A stretch of 64,000 nt of DNA, from NCBI RefSeq assembly GCF_000165425.1, contig NW_001798955.1, positions 1-64,000 on the forward strand, written 5' to 3'. This document shows, piece by piece, positions 50,033 to 63,446 of the stretch; position 1 is the first letter of the stretch; every line of letters starts with the position of its first letter. Source of the stretch: Paramecium tetraurelia. Taxonomy: Eukaryota > Ciliophora > Oligohymenophorea > Peniculida > Parameciidae. The position numbers and the translations under genes are program-made. The notes beneath the pieces are model-generated. The model made no database searches, was not told the origin of the DNA, and saw only the letters and a list, made by a program, of their open reading frames with translations.

Positions 50033-51281
50033 ATGGTGATGCTCTTTCTTATGATTTTGAAAATAAAGTAAATTTTAACCATTAACTTTAGATTTAAATT
50101 AGATGTAGGAAATTCAACGTTTGATATTCTTATTTCTACAATTATTAAAACCATAATTCTGATTCATTTTAGAGTCAGAGAATTAGAAATCCAATATCTA
50201 GGCTATGTCGTATTAGCTTACTATATATTAAGAGTATTTATTATAGTGCTTTAAAAAATTATACTTAATGTTTCTACGAACCGCTTCAGAATTGTATATT
50301 TTTATATTAAAATAGTATATTCAAGGCCTCAAAGTGCTATTGGCATTTTAATTGATGTTGATTACTATTAAGTGGAAGGAAATGGTGGATTGGAATTGGT
50401 TCGTAGTTTTTAGTGTCATTTGGAGTTTACTGGTTATATTTTTTATTTTCCATCTCATTCTAATTCTTTCAACAATAGAAACAACACATGAATATTTCGT
50501 ATAGAAGGCTTCAAAATCATAACTGATAGGAGGTGTGTGGCTGATTATATATTTTTGTGGTTTTAGTGGAATTCCCTCCTGGTTTTGTTACATCATATGT
50601 AACGATCAGGAGACTGTTGATTATCCCACCAAAGAAGCAAGCCTTACTCTTGGAATCCTAATAATTTTATAATCCTTTTTAGTTGTTATAATCTCAACTG
50701 TTTTTAAACAGCATATTAAGTATTAAGATATATCAATTTAGGAATTACATTCTGGATATAGGTTTTGAAGAAGAAAATCAATCCTTAAATGTGAAAGACG
50801 CAAAACAATAACCAAATATAAATATAATACAGAAACCTTCTTTACCGAAAAAATTGATTTAGGTATCATCAACCTACTTCGAATATTTCTAATCAGCATC
50901 TTAACAATCTAAATAAAATCAAAACATAACAAATAGCAACTACAGTATCATGAATTAAAGAGCTAAATTGAAAGCATTTGATTTTGTAGTCAGAAATGAC
51001 TAATTGCAATCTCCTGAAAAAGAATCAAACTAGATTTAATACGAGTAGAAATGTTAAGTCTGTTACACTCAAGAACCAATCATTGTCATGCTTCCTTGTA
51101 GACATGGTGGAATTTGCTATGAATGTTTAAGACAATGGCTATAAAAGTCACCAAACTGCTATATTTGTCGTTAAGTATTTATTTTCAATCATAAATTTAG
51201 AAAATCAATTAAATATGCAAGGTTCATAAAGATGATTCTGGGAACTTCACCGTAAAAGATATAACAGTGTGTTATTGGTGA
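50033..51281 (+). CDS. Membrane-anchored RING-finger protein (probable E3 ubiquitin ligase)
   Basis: About 379 residues. Several hydrophobic segments occupy the first two thirds (for example VVFSVIWSLLVIFFIFHLIL, LIGGVWLIIYFCGF, TLGILIILQSFLVVII). Near the C-terminus is a C3HC4 RING: CQVCYTQEPIIVMLPCRHGG, then ICYECLRQWLQKSPNCYICR. RING domains recruit ubiquitin-conjugating enzymes. Introns at 50720-50741 and 51175-51200 are clear; the second replaces a hydrophobic tail with a natural KINQICKVHKDDSG ending. Two N-terminal introns (24 nt near 50068; 37 nt near 50208) are provisional but leave 380 codons exactly. The start is therefore less certain. Confidence 0.8.
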
Positions 51282-51416
51282 CACACTCTTCCTCTACAAA
51301 TACTTAGTGTTGGTATTTAGATAGTTGTTATTCAATACAAATGTTAATTTTATGATTAATTGAATTAACAAATATATCTAGATAACCATTATTTAATAAT
51401 ACATAGCAATAATATT

Positions 51417-52007
51417 TCATGATTCTTTTTTCAATCTCAAAATTCTTTTAATCATGTTTACAGTGACTACAGTAATAATCATTGATAGACCCAGACATAG
51501 TAACCCAAATCCCATTTGCTTTTTCGAAATCGAACCTTACAATTTGGACATGTAATCAAATTTTTCAATCAAGAATGATCTCTCTCTTTTTATATCATCG
51601 AGCTATGTATTCAATTTATTAATGATTCCTCCCATTTAGTTTAAATCCTAGATTTTTGCTACTTTTCCCATGTTTGCTAATTCTGATCCAGTTTTATACG
51701 TAATATTAAACACGATGAAGTCATTGTCAAAATTTGTTAAACAGTATCTAATATGAGCAGTTGTTGAAGTTGATTAGTATTAGTAATTGTGCTCCCAAGA
51801 CCCCTTATTATCATACAAACTATCAATTGATTGAGAGTTGGCCTCGGCGATCTTCAAACCATAATTTGATGAATTGGCACTAATTTTAATGTCAAAGACA
51901 TCTTCTTTTGAGAAATTATCAGTAAAGCAGATCTATTGTCCTTTCTCTGCTTCATACCCAAATTGCAGACAATATACGGAGGTTATTACCAATAAAAGTG
52001 ATATCAT
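51417..52007 (-). CDS. p24/TMED family cargo receptor
   Basis: 196 residues, no intron; normal size for the family. A signal peptide (MISLLLVITSVYCLQF) is followed by a lumenal GOLD-type beta domain (GQQICFTDNFSKEDVFDIKI, HIRYCLTNFDNDFIVFNITY), a coiled-coil stretch (INKLNTQLDDIKRERSFL), one C-terminal membrane helix (GFGLLCLGLSMIITVVTVNM) and a short cytosolic tail IKRILRLKKES. p24 proteins cycle between ER and Golgi in COPI/COPII vesicles and sort cargo such as GPI-anchored proteins. The tail has basic residues but no classical KKxx end. Confidence 0.93.
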
Positions 52008-52087
52008 AATATTTATTAAACAATTTGTTATAATTTACATTCAATATCATGAGCCCTCATATTTTGATAATTTAAATATATATATAT

Positions 52088-54214
52088 TCATAATTAGAGT
52101 TATTCTGATGCCATTTCCTCCACTAATTATTCAAATATTATGTCTCCAAGTTCCAATAAAAATTCGGTTCTATCGTCTTCAAATAAGTACCATCGGAATT
52201 CACTTTCTTTAATCTAAAATTATATTGAATATTAACATCTTAGATGAGCATTTTATATAATCTTTCGTCTCTAATCTAGGCAACATTGTCAAACATTTGT
52301 TGAGACAATTATGAATCAAACAACAATGGATTTTCTAATTAATGCAGTTATTGAATCATCATCTATTAGTTCTTTTCATCTAGAATCTCTTGTTTTTCCT
52401 CTGGTATTTACGAATCATCCTCTATAGGCAAGAATCCTCCGAGAGTGCCAGACCAATTTATCACTTTAGCTTCCATATTCTTCAAAATAATATCCAAGTC
52501 TTCACTTCTGATAACTAATTTCTCTTATTTATTTTCCCAAGGATATGGCAATCCAGAATCTACTATTTACAATATTCTCTTACTTAGAAAGTTTGGCCTT
52601 TCATAATTCAAAGCCTCATTACATGCATCAAACACGGCCTTGTTATGAATATGTTCAAGCTCCTTCATTCCAAATTAAGCATTATCACTAGGGTCATTCT
52701 CCAGTTGCAATCTATAAGACTCAAATTCTTAGAACAATCTTTCATCCAAAGGGAATGCTATTTAAGAATCATCTTCATTCTAATGGAACTCATCTTCTGC
52801 TTCTTCACCATCATTGTCATATCCATGTATAAGTTGCATTCTTTTAAAAGGAGTGAATCCATATGGTATGTTAAGATTTCTTATTAATTCCTCTTTGTGA
52901 TGCTCTAATACATATGAAAATAACTATTTAATGTATGCCTTAATATCTTTGATTGAAGTGGGCAATTAAGGAATTACAGATTGACTAATTAAATTTGAGA
53001 TTATAAACTCGAAATGATCTTTATTGAGCAACAATTCTAAAATTAATCAAGTTTTTTATACCTTCTGTCAAATTTTGCACTATTTCATCTAAGATATCAT
53101 TTGTTATTGCACTTAATGTCTAATAGATCTCTATTTACTTATCTGATTCTATTATGTTTTGTCTCATTAAGTTCCTCTGATCCAAATTCTCATTTTACAA
53201 ATCCTCAGAAAATGTCTCCGGCATCTCATCCAGATCATCATGCTATTCAACATCAAAATGATTAATAATTTTGATATCTGATCCTATTTATTTTTAGGAT
53301 TTTATGGTACTACTTTAGCAAAGTTATTCATCAACTTGTTTTTTTAGACTCTATAATTTTGGATTGTTTTCATCATATGTTTACACTACTTATAAATCCC
53401 TTTGTATTTTTTAAATTGCTTTAGCTTCTCTTTTTCTACTAATCTCAATCGCTTGTTTTGTGTTTCTCAAATCCTCCTTCTCTTTTTCCAGCCAATTCTC
53501 TAATTCTTGTTTCTTTATTGGATCTTCTTACATCTTCTTCAGTTCTGCCTTATATCTTAAATTGATAGCTTCTTCCCTCATATTTAATAATTCTGTTTCC
53601 TTCTTCATTAATTGAGATTGTAGTGACATTAATGAAGATCGATTGACATCGTTCTCCTTAGACGATAGCTATAATCGTTCATCACTGCACTCATGATTCT
53701 TTTATAATCTTTTGCGAGCATCATTAAAGGTTTTTTCATTATTAGCTTCTAGTTAACTTCTAATTCTCATATCAACTGATTATTCAGAATCCCTTCTTTC
53801 ATGTGTTTTAATTTCTTTCTGTTTTTTCATATGCTATGAAACAATATTTAATATTGTTTGTGACATTTATTATTTTACATTTGCAAATGCTTACTTTTCT
53901 GGACCTTATTTAATAATATTTTCAATCTGACTATTCCATAGTTCTAATTCTTATTAAATTTACTAAATTACAGAATGAGATAATGCACTTTTTTGATCTT
54001 CCTCACTTACTACAGAACTCTTGATATTCGAGTAATGAATTTGTTTTTCTAATGATTATTAAATATTTTATCCAAAAGGATTATAAAAATACATTTCCTA
54101 ATTAGCAGGACTATTTGGTTACTAAATAATTACTAGATCCTCTGTTTAATCAGATAAGTTTTTATCAAATCTATTTTTTATTTAGACTGGTAAATCTTTT
54201 TATTACTATTATTA

Positions 54215-54246
<32 letters not shown>

Positions 54247-55834
54247 GCTATTATAATTACTACTATTATTAAAGTTTCTACTATTACTGTTATTATAATT
54301 ACTATTACTTTTATTACTACTATTACTATTACTATTACTATTATTATTGTTATTATTATTATAACTGATATGGTTTTATTTTGTTTTATTATTAGACAAC
54401 TTCCTCTTGATTTATGAAATTTTATACTTAGATTTATTTTTTTTATTGCTGTTATTAATCTTTCATTTATTACTGCTATTAACCAACATTCTTATCATTT
54501 TTTATTAAGACTTTAGGTGGTATATATTCTGGCGTTTCTATCTCTTCATCAGGCTCTTCCTCTTGATCAGAAGCCTCATCATCATGTTATTACTCCAACA
54601 TTTCTTGTAATTCATGGAGTAATTACATTCTGATAGAGAAGCCTCTCCAAACACTTTATAATTTGGTCGCAGCCTCATTCATAAAATGATACTATAAAAC
54701 TAAATAATCTTGATCAGTGAGTTCATTCGGGTCTAAATCATTTTATGATTTAAGTATCTCTTGTATTTTTTCCAACAAAAATTTGGTTGGGGGTATTTTA
54801 GATAAAGTATCAACTATCATCTAAGTGAATTAATTTTCACTAATCTATGAGTATTAATCTTCCTATTCTTCATCCTCTATTTCTTCGATGTATTAATCAT
54901 TTCCACCTTGATTTGGCTCAGGATTTTTAAGTTGATGGTACCTTTAATTAAGATTGTCATATTGTTTCTTTAGTTGGTCTTTATTTTGGTGATTTTTGGG
55001 TTCTTACTTAGCTCTATTTTCTCTGCTTTTTGGCTACTATTTTCTTTATTCAATATCCATTGGGTCGTCATTTTTCTTTTTCTTCATCGTCACTTTAGGA
55101 GTTTGCGGTTGTGAGTTCTCCAAGGTTTTACACTTTTTGAAAATCTCTTTAACAGACTCATTCAACTTGGCCAGATTCTCCAATCTTGTTAATTGGATTG
55201 CCTTACTTTCTTTATTTTTCCAATAGAGATATCAATTATTGTTGCATGCTAGTTGTATTGTCAATCGCTTTCTTTTGTGTCATATAATGCTAAATCTCAT
55301 GATTTGGTTGGTAGATTTTCTTCTTCAACAATGGTTCCACTGTTTTCGTCTTTGATTTGATTTTTTCTAATTAAATTTGAATAATACTAATTCGTTGTTT
55401 GATTTATTTTTCATTAAGCTTACCCAAGCCTAATTCTTCTCTCCTTTGTTATTATGATGGTTTTATCACTTTGTGTTGCTTCTTCACATCGACTGTGTGA
55501 GCCTTCTTCTTTTTCGGGGAAACAGTTCGCTTGGTTGATTTCTTGACAGACATTGATTATTGCGCAGGTTTCTTATTCTATTGAGCCTATGGTTTTGGTT
55601 TGCCTTACAATCCCTATGTTAGCTTTTTCTTTTTTAAAGTCTTTGGTGGCTCTACTGTTTTCAAATTGACAAAATTATCCAAATGTGATTCAGGAGAGTG
55701 ATATTTTGGAGTTTGCTGATGTCTTTGATGCATTACTGCAATGTTTGGCTCTTGCATTCTTCTTCCCTGAACCTACGAGTCGAAGGACCTAAATATATCA
55801 AACGGTCATACTTAACAGAGCTGTATGTGTTCAT
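52088..55834 (-). CDS. Large centrosomal-type coiled-coil protein with IQ motif and polyGln
   Basis: 1217 residues after removing introns 52214-52236, 53037-53061, 55185-55206 and 55789-55811 (1218 codons exactly). A basic Lys/Gln-rich N-terminus is followed by acidic and Gln-rich stretches, an IQ calmodulin-binding motif near residue 366 (AATKLQSVWRGFSIRMQLL), a glutamine tract near residues 465-535, then coiled coil (NLRYKAELKKMQEDPIKKQE, NWLEKEKEDLRNTKQAIEIS) and a globular C-terminus ending LELGDIIFEQLVEEMASEQL. That ending resembles the C-terminal domain of CEP350-like proteins (DUF4378 type), which anchor microtubules at centrioles. Homology to CEP350 is inferred from layout, not from alignment. 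Followed by the p24 gene after 80 bp. Confidence 0.85.
54200..54366 (-). repeat. Trinucleotide repeat (TAA/TAG/CAA)n encoding polyGln
   Basis: A run of ATT/ACT/GTT-type triplets on the + strand that reads on the minus strand as about 55 nearly uninterrupted Gln codons, almost all TAA and TAG, with a few CAA, CAG, AAG and TTA interruptions. It lies in frame inside the coiled-coil gene. Confidence 0.9.
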
Positions 55835-57079
55835 ATTGTATTATTTGAAAATTATACTAAAAATTATATTACACAATACTAATCCTATATATATTAAATA
55901 AATAACAACTATAATATTACCACCATTAATTATCACATTTGAAAAATCAATGGAATAACCTTTGTCATGTATTTTAAACAAATGTGTTTATTCAAAAATA
56001 ATTCTGGTTCATTCCACTATTAATTTGATATAAAAGAATCAAAAATAGCATATACCAATTATATATATAAATATAAACGTCATACATAGGTATAAATACA
56101 TCTGGAGGCATAAATTCCTGCATCACATTTTATGAGAGAATGCAAAGTTGTATCAATCGAGAAAACTTGCCAAATAAGCTCTGTGCCGTTGAAGGATTAG
56201 ATTTTTTGGAGTGCGTAAACCGTAGGAAATAGGTAAAATTAAATAATAATATCCCAAGTATGCTCTAAATTATAAAATTCAATAGGAATTGCATAAGAAT
56301 AGTATCTTAATATTACCAACATATGATGTTGAAAATGATAAATTTATATCAAAATATTAAAATGTCACAGAAGTATTTTAAAAAGCCCATTGAAAATATT
56401 TATCAGCAAATAATAATAATGATTATTCATGCATTATTTCAATTTGAGCAAAAGGCCTTAAGAATGCTTTATTTTAATAGATTTTAATTGTTAAAATTCA
56501 ATTGTAGATAAAATTAGATCAATTTTAATTAACTATTAGGAACAATTTAGCATGTTATTTCTATACTTTTAATAAAATTAAATTCTTAATATAGTTTTGA
56601 ATTCATTTCATTTATTATTTATTTTGTTATTCATATATATATATCTTTCTGCTGAAAGTTTCGTATAATAAGGTGAAAAAATATTATGCTTATTACACTC
56701 TCAAATGCATCGTTATAATACTTAAATATTTATGTATTTCTTCCTTTGAATAATTTGAAGATGTTTATAAAACTAGAGATTGAAATTTATTTTTTTTTGT
56801 AAACCAAAAGGTGTAATCATTTTAAATATAATTTAATACATTGAATAATATATTTTCAATTTATAAAAGAATTATTTGATAATAAGTTGAAGTAGGACTT
56901 CTTAATATTAAATTAAGTAAATTGGAATGATTACTTAAATCATATTGTCTCATTAAAGTTGCAATCTCTGAATTGATATTACTATATTAATTTGCATATT
57001 GAATATTATTAAATTTAGAATATGAATACTATATATTTGCCTAAACGAGTTAAATTACTATAAAGTCCAAAAACCAATA
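55835..57079. other. Long divergent intergenic region
   Basis: About 1.2 kb between divergent start codons, long for this compact genome. Mostly AT-rich with no supported coding frame. A GC-richer sub-segment at about 56085-56235 is annotated separately as a possible RNA gene. Confidence 0.45.
56085..56235 (+). ncRNA. Candidate small RNA with an Sm-like site (weak)
   Basis: A locally less AT-rich block inside the longest divergent intergenic region. It contains ATTTTTTGG at 56201-56209, which fits the Sm-protein binding site of spliceosomal snRNAs (consensus RAUUUUURR), preceded by CTCTGTGCCGTTGAAGG and followed by a weak possible hairpin. I could not match its 5' part to U1, U2, U4 or U5. 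The boundaries are guesses. Confidence 0.2.
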
Positions 57080-58660
57080 ATGAGTCGTAACTTCAAACCA
57101 CGAGATCAGTTATTGTATTAAATTTTTCATCAAGCCTCAGTCCGCTAATTAAGATGTGCCTAAAGTTATAGTAAGATGTGAGGATTAAGATGGAGTACCA
57201 AAAGACATGCGACTGAAAAATTGGAATGATGTTTTTGGTGATTTTTTATCGGAATCATTATTGCGCAAAAAATAAACTGATATGAGAAGAAATACAATAG
57301 CTACAATAGATAGAGCATATCTCCACGAAGTTCCATTAAAAATTTATAATGCTCTTTTAAACAGTCCTTCTATCAGAAGCAATTTTACTAAATTTATATT
57401 GGGGGAAATATCTGCCTAAGAATTTGTTAAAAGAAAAAATCAGTACTAAAAATTAGATAAATTAATTCCTTCAGCCAACTAGAAACAAAAAAGACCAAAA
57501 ATTAATTTGTACATTCTATTATTTAATTATTAAGATCTTATAGGAGATCAGCAGTTACAGATGAAGGCAATCATGAGATTGGATTTTTAAAATTATTGAA
57601 TGAAAAAAATGAAGAAGAAAATAAGAAACAAAAAGCTCAATAAAGATTTGAGATGATAAGAAATGTTATAGTCGAGAAGATAGAGAAACGGGAAGAAGAA
57701 GATTTAGTAAAGAGGAGTAGAGATTTAAAAAATGTTGGAATGATAAAACAGATGTATGACATAAGTGACACTTACATTCAGGATTTATAAAAGAAAACTA
57801 TGGAGAAAGACATGCCACTTTCCAAAAGAAATGTTTTCAAAGGAAATTCGGTTAATATTATTTAACATCAAAATCCATATTAATTGGCTAATGCAAGAAG
57901 CCATGAAAATCCAAACAAAATAAAGTATGAACCACTCCCAGAAAAGAATGTTATTCGCCATTTGGTTGATAAAAGAGCCAAAGAATATATGGAGGAGTTG
58001 TAATTGAAGGATTATATCGAAAATGAAAAAACGAAAAAGAAGATTTACATGAATTGTTAGTATCAGTAGAATGTTTTAATAAAAAAAAAGAAGAACCAAT
58101 TTTCATCTCCTATTTCTTCTGATTAGAGTGATTCAAAGATAAAAATAGCTCATCCATCCAAATAAAAAGAATAGAAAAATAAGTAGGTTATTAAAAATAA
58201 TTTGATAAATAATGATCTAGAACTTATTAAGTATATAACTAATTATCCAAAATATGATCCCTTTAATGATAAGGAGTTTTAAGAGACAATATAAAAGGAA
58301 TTATTGTAAGCAGGAGGACTTGCTTCAGAAAAGAAAATAAGGATATTGAAAAAACCTTATTTAAAAAAAGCAAACTCAAAAAATGTAACAACTTAACAGA
58401 TGGATGGGAACACATTTGATTCCAGGTCTGAAAATGATGAGTCTTTCAATTCCATGTATGAGTTCAATGTGGACAATCTCTATGATTAAAGCATCAAATT
58501 ATAGAAGAAGCTCCTTGAAAAACAATATACTGATGGGTTTAGCAAAACCATAAGAGCTATTTAGAAAAGTCAATAACTAAAAAAGTATCGGTTTTATAAT
58601 TATCCTAGCGAAATTATCTAGAAGAACTTAAAAAAATTGGAAGGCTTACCACTTAAATGA
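57080..58660 (+). CDS. Hypothetical Lys/Gln-rich protein
   Basis: About 515 residues, mostly helical and charged. The N-terminal region (VPKVIVRCEDQDGVPKDMRL, LKNWNDVFGDFLSESLLRKK, LNSPSIRSNFTKFILGEISA) looks globular; the rest is Lys/Asn/Gln-rich with possible coiled coil. One intron begins at the GTACATT near 57508; both a 26-nt (AAG) and a 35-nt (TAG) form keep the frame. The start is unresolved: ATG 57080 opens the gene, but the frame must shift by one before about 57150 and no good intron does this. The first ATG in the main frame is at 57207. No family recognised. Confidence 0.68.
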
Positions 58661-58863
58661 TTATAGCTTAATTCAATAATATGATTAAAACTAATACATA
58701 ATGATTTCAATGTTAATTTAATTTTTTGTTATAATTATAAATTTCCATATTCACTTCAATAATCTTTGATAAGGCTGTTTTAATATTAATATTTTGACTT
58801 AATTTGATAAAGCATTAACAACATCTTTTACAATTCTTAAGAAAATATTATTTTAGTTTGTAA

Positions 58864-61800
58864 ATGAATTAAAATAATAGGGAATAAACAATCGTAAAAT
58901 TGTAAGGACATCTCAAAGGAGCCACAATTACTGTTCATGGTATTTAGTATAAGTTATAAATAAGAAATTGAAGAACTACTCTTGAGCTAAGAACATATTA
59001 TATGGATGTAATAGAAGGAAATTGATGACTTAAAAAAAAGGCTAAAATAGTTGGAAAGTCTGGATATTTAGAATGAATAGATATTACATTTTTAAAACAT
59101 TAATGTTTAGTTGAAAACATAGATTGAATTCTTGAAAAGTCAATTGTAAGAGAAAGATGCATTAATTGCTTAATTCACTCTTAAACCTTTGTCAAGTCCA
59201 TCAACTGAGATGCTTGCTGCTTAATAGCAACTCATTCAATAAAATCTGGTTCTATAAAATATTATTGGGGATCTCTAAAACTAAATTCTTAATAAGGATG
59301 GAGTAATAAGTCAATTGAAAACTTAAGAAAGTTCATTAGATAATTTAATAGGGCAGTTGTCAGCTAATATTCAAATCAAAAGAAATTAAGTTGGATCAGC
59401 CCAAAAACAAAAGGATATCTAAAATGCATTAAACGAATTATAATCTTATCCAGAAGCTTTGTAAGAAGTAGTTTAGAGAATTATATAAGAATATAAAAGA
59501 ATATCGTTTCTGATGGACGAAAAAGATATAGAAATTAATAATCTGAGGGCTAGATTGTAAATGCAACAATAAAAGGCAAATGACTCAATATAAGAGATAA
59601 TTAAACGAAATCCATCATCTTTTGAAGAGAGCAGAGCAAATGAATTAATCTAATAGAATGCAACTATGGAAGATGCAATTAGTGATCTAGAAAGAAGATT
59701 AATTTCATAAGAAAGTCGAAAGAAAGAACTTCAATAAAAATTAATTGATGTAGGAACAGAAATATTATAATTGGAAGAATAGAAAGAAAAAGCAAATTAA
59801 TTTAATATTTTCGATGAATTTAATAAGAAACAATCTTCATAATAATAACCAAATTTAGCTGAAATAACATTTTAATAATAAACAAAAGATTAAACATTCC
59901 AACTCTAATGTGCTCCATCTGAGTAGTAAATAGATGAATTGGTAAATTAGAATTAACAACTAGATGATTTAATTGTAGAGTTATAAAGAAAGTTAGTTGA
60001 AAAATAGGATCATCAAGAGGAAATTTAATTGGAAATCGATAAAATAGATGTAATCTCATTGATGTAAGAGTTGCAGAAGTTAAACTAATAATGTGATTCT
60101 TTGAAAAAAGACATTGAGGAAAAAGGCAATTTGCTAAAGGATTTGGAAAAATAAAATATAGAACTATCCACAATTTCAGGTGAACTAAAATAATCAATTA
60201 AATTAAAATAAGATTGCATAGATTAACTCTAAAAAGAAGAGTAAGAAAAACTCGATCTGTAAGATTCTCTATTAAAAAATAAAGAATATTATGGAGAAAT
60301 TTAATAGAAATAATAATAAATTGAAGAACTAAAATTGTAAAAGGAGAACTTGCAAAATTAATTGAAAAATGCTTTGAATTCTATGGATGATTAAACTACT
60401 AAGGTTCAAAAGTAGAATTAGTTGTAGAATGAGAAAAATCAAAAAGCAGAATTAGCAGATGATATAGTGAAATAAATTTTGGAATTAGATGAATTGATAT
60501 AAAATTTAGAAGTGAAGCTTGAAGAAAAAAAAGAAAGCGAATCATAATTGTAAAAAGAATTAAAAGATATTAATGTGAAATTATAAGCAATCCAAGAATC
60601 AAATTTAAAAGCCTAAACACAAAGAAACTAATTAGAATAGGATTTCAATCAATAAAAATTAAGTGGAGAAAAGTTAATGGATAATATACATGAATTGTTG
60701 GTTGAGATAAAGAATAATTAGACAGAATTAGATAAATTAAAATAGCAAGAAACAGAACAGCAAAATATAATTAAAGAATTAAAGCTAAATATTTAAAAAT
60801 AATCTGAGGAAGAAAATCAATTAAGACAATGTTTGTAGAATTTTAATACTCAAAACAATTCAATTTAAATATTGGAACAAAATATAGAGGAGAATAAGAA
60901 AATTCTATTCAATTTAAAAGTTGAAAATAATTTATTATAACAGTCAGTAGACGAAGTTTAATAAGTACATTAGAAATTATTGAGTAAGAAAGAAAGCATG
61001 GAAAATGAGATTTCATAGTAAACAGTAATTTTGAACAATCTAGAATAACATTTAGAAACCTTACTATCAGAAATTAAAAGTCAAGAAGGTTTAAAATAAG
61101 AAAAAGAATAACAATTAAAACAATTAAAAGCATAGATTGAATCCATTATTATAGTAGATTAGGTAGTTTTATTGTAGGAGAAATTGGAAAGTTAGAGAGA
61201 ATAAAATGCATTAATTGAGGAAATTGAAAGACTGAAATAAAGATTTGAAAATATTAAATAGCAATAATAAAACATTGAGTTGTTGATAGATAATTAGATG
61301 AATTTAAATTAAGAGCTTTCTGATGATTTGCTCAAATTTAAATCAACTGGTAATCAATTAGAAAGTGAGTTACATTCTCTAACAGCATAATAAGAAGAAA
61401 TGAAATTTTAGATTAAAGAGAAGAGTTCATAGTTGGAGAATCTAAACGAACAATTTACAAAAATAGATGAAGAAGGACAAATGATGGAGGCTGTATTAAC
61501 ATTAAAATAAAAGGAATTAAAGTAGATTCAATAGAAAAAAGAGAACTTTACAAAAGAATTAGATTAAATCACTTAAGAAATCTTTGACTTAAAGAAAGAG
61601 ATAGCCCTCAGAAGGAAGTATCAATAATAATAGAATAGAGTTGACTTAAATTAAAATGAGGATGATTTAGAGGATGAAATATAAGGTAAACTAAATGTGT
61701 TAAATACAAAAAATAATGATTTAAAGGATGATCTCTAAAAATTAGTAGAACTCAGTCCTGTTCCTTAAGAATAAAAGCAAAATGATGACTCTGCATAAAT

Positions 61801-63082
61801 CAGCTAATTTAATGAATAATAAGCTCAGAAAGTATTAAAAGATAGAGATAAACGAATTGAAATCTTGGAGTTAACTATTCGAACATTACAATAATAAAAT
61901 ACTGAAAAGTATAGTATGTTCCCTTCTGGAGTTTCCAAAATTTCTTAACAATAGACCTTTTTTCTTGAGGATGATCCAACTTTAGTAGAATTATAAGAAA
62001 AATTCACAAGAGAAAGCTAATTATTACAAGATTTATAAAACAAATTAAAAAAAACAGCAGAAAGACATTATGATCTATCACTTAAATTGTAAGAATGGGC
62101 AGAAAAAGAAAATAGACTGGCTAATGAATTGGATGCAAGAACTTAAAGTGTTGAAAAGATGGAATAAGAATTGTAAAATGTATTTAATAAACAAACTGAT
62201 TTAGAATCAAAATAAATAACTATTATAGAAAGAATACTTATATTGGAGTCTACTAATTAATAACTTTTGGAATAAGAAGCAATGACAAAAAATAAATTAA
62301 AGGAAAAAAAAGATTATATATAGGTTTTATGTAAGAATTTAGTTGAGATGGATGAAAAATTGTTGTAACTTAGAAATAGAATGGCTTTATATTCATAAGA
62401 GGGTCGATAATTGGCAGAATTAGTAGGGAACTAAGAAAACGAAAGGGAAAATTAAATGAGTCATTTACAAGCGATTAAGGAAGAATTAGAATAAATAGAA
62501 TTAGAGAAGAAAGAAAAAATATCATTAATTTAATAGATAAAAAAAGAAATATCAGATAATTCTCAAGACAAGGAAAGACTTGAGTTAGAATTTATTACTA
62601 TTTATAGTAAGAATTCTTAACTTAAAGCTTAAATAGGATTCGAAGAAGTTTAGTATTAAAAATTGTTATAAGAATTTGAAATTCTGAAGAAGAAAGATTA
62701 GATTAAATATTAAAATCTTTACAGAGACGGAAGCACTTAAATTGAATATGAGTAAGATTAGTTTGAAAGTTTAATTAATGAAATGTAATTCTCCAAAATA
62801 ACAAAAGATGAAGTTTTATTTTTAAAGAAAAATTGTTAACAAAATCTTTAAATGTTAACTCAAAGTGATGGAAACCAATAATATTTTAATAATAATCATA
62901 TATTAAAAAAGATTTTGCATTTATAATAATTGCTAATAAAGTGTTAAGAAAATGAGAATTAGATTTTGATTGAACAAAATTCTAGGAGGTCTTCCATATT
63001 AGGTTTCAGAGATGAAGAATAAGCATAAAATTAAACATTTGTTTTAGAATAAGTAAGTGAACATTAATATATTTTAGATTGA
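58864..63082 (+). CDS. Giant coiled-coil protein
   Basis: 1397 residues, with a single 25-nt intron (58940-58964, ending AAG) right after the N-terminus MNQNNREQTIVKLQGHLKGA; 1398 codons exactly. The remaining 4.1 kb is one frame free of TGA. Nearly the whole protein is heptad-rich Leu/Glu/Lys/Gln sequence typical of a long parallel coiled coil (for example QLESLDIQNEQILHFQNINV, KLEEKKESESQLQKELKDIN, IERLKQRFENIKQQQQNIEL). There is no motor domain, membrane segment or other recognised domain. Such proteins in ciliates often belong to the cortex, basal-body rootlets or Golgi tethers; the location here is a guess. If the intron is not used, translation would start at ATG 58937 and lose the first 25 residues. 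Confidence 0.88.
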
Positions 63083-63446
63083 TTAATTCTAATGTAAGAC
63101 TACAATTGTGGAAATTCACATTAATGAATAATGTTTGATTATTGAGAGTAATAATAACAAGGAATAGTAAAAGTTTTTAATAATTATATAGAAAACATTT
63201 ATAATAAAAGATGGCTAGATAATGGATTTTAGATAAACAATTTGATTCCAACAATGATTTATATCCTTTAGGCATTTTGCATATTGTTTTCAAAGTAGTT
63301 ATATTGCATAAATTTATAGGTTTCTATTTATCAAGTTATCAATATTGCATTGACTGGTTCAAAGGTTTTATAATTATATTAATTATTATTATGATAAATA
63401 ATATGAAGTGTTTAATATATAAATGAGATTAGATTAATTAAATATT
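63083..63446. other. Intergenic region between convergent genes
   Basis: About 360 bp of AT-rich sequence between two gene 3' ends. No feature seen. Confidence 0.5.

Noticed and set aside
54200-54366. Poly-Asn or poly-Ser tract
   Set aside because: Those readings come from the wrong frame. The frame fixed by flanking coding sequence on both sides reads the triplets as TAA/TAG, that is Gln.
59820-60197. Minus-strand 125-residue ORF
   Set aside because: Antisense shadow of the long coiled-coil gene.
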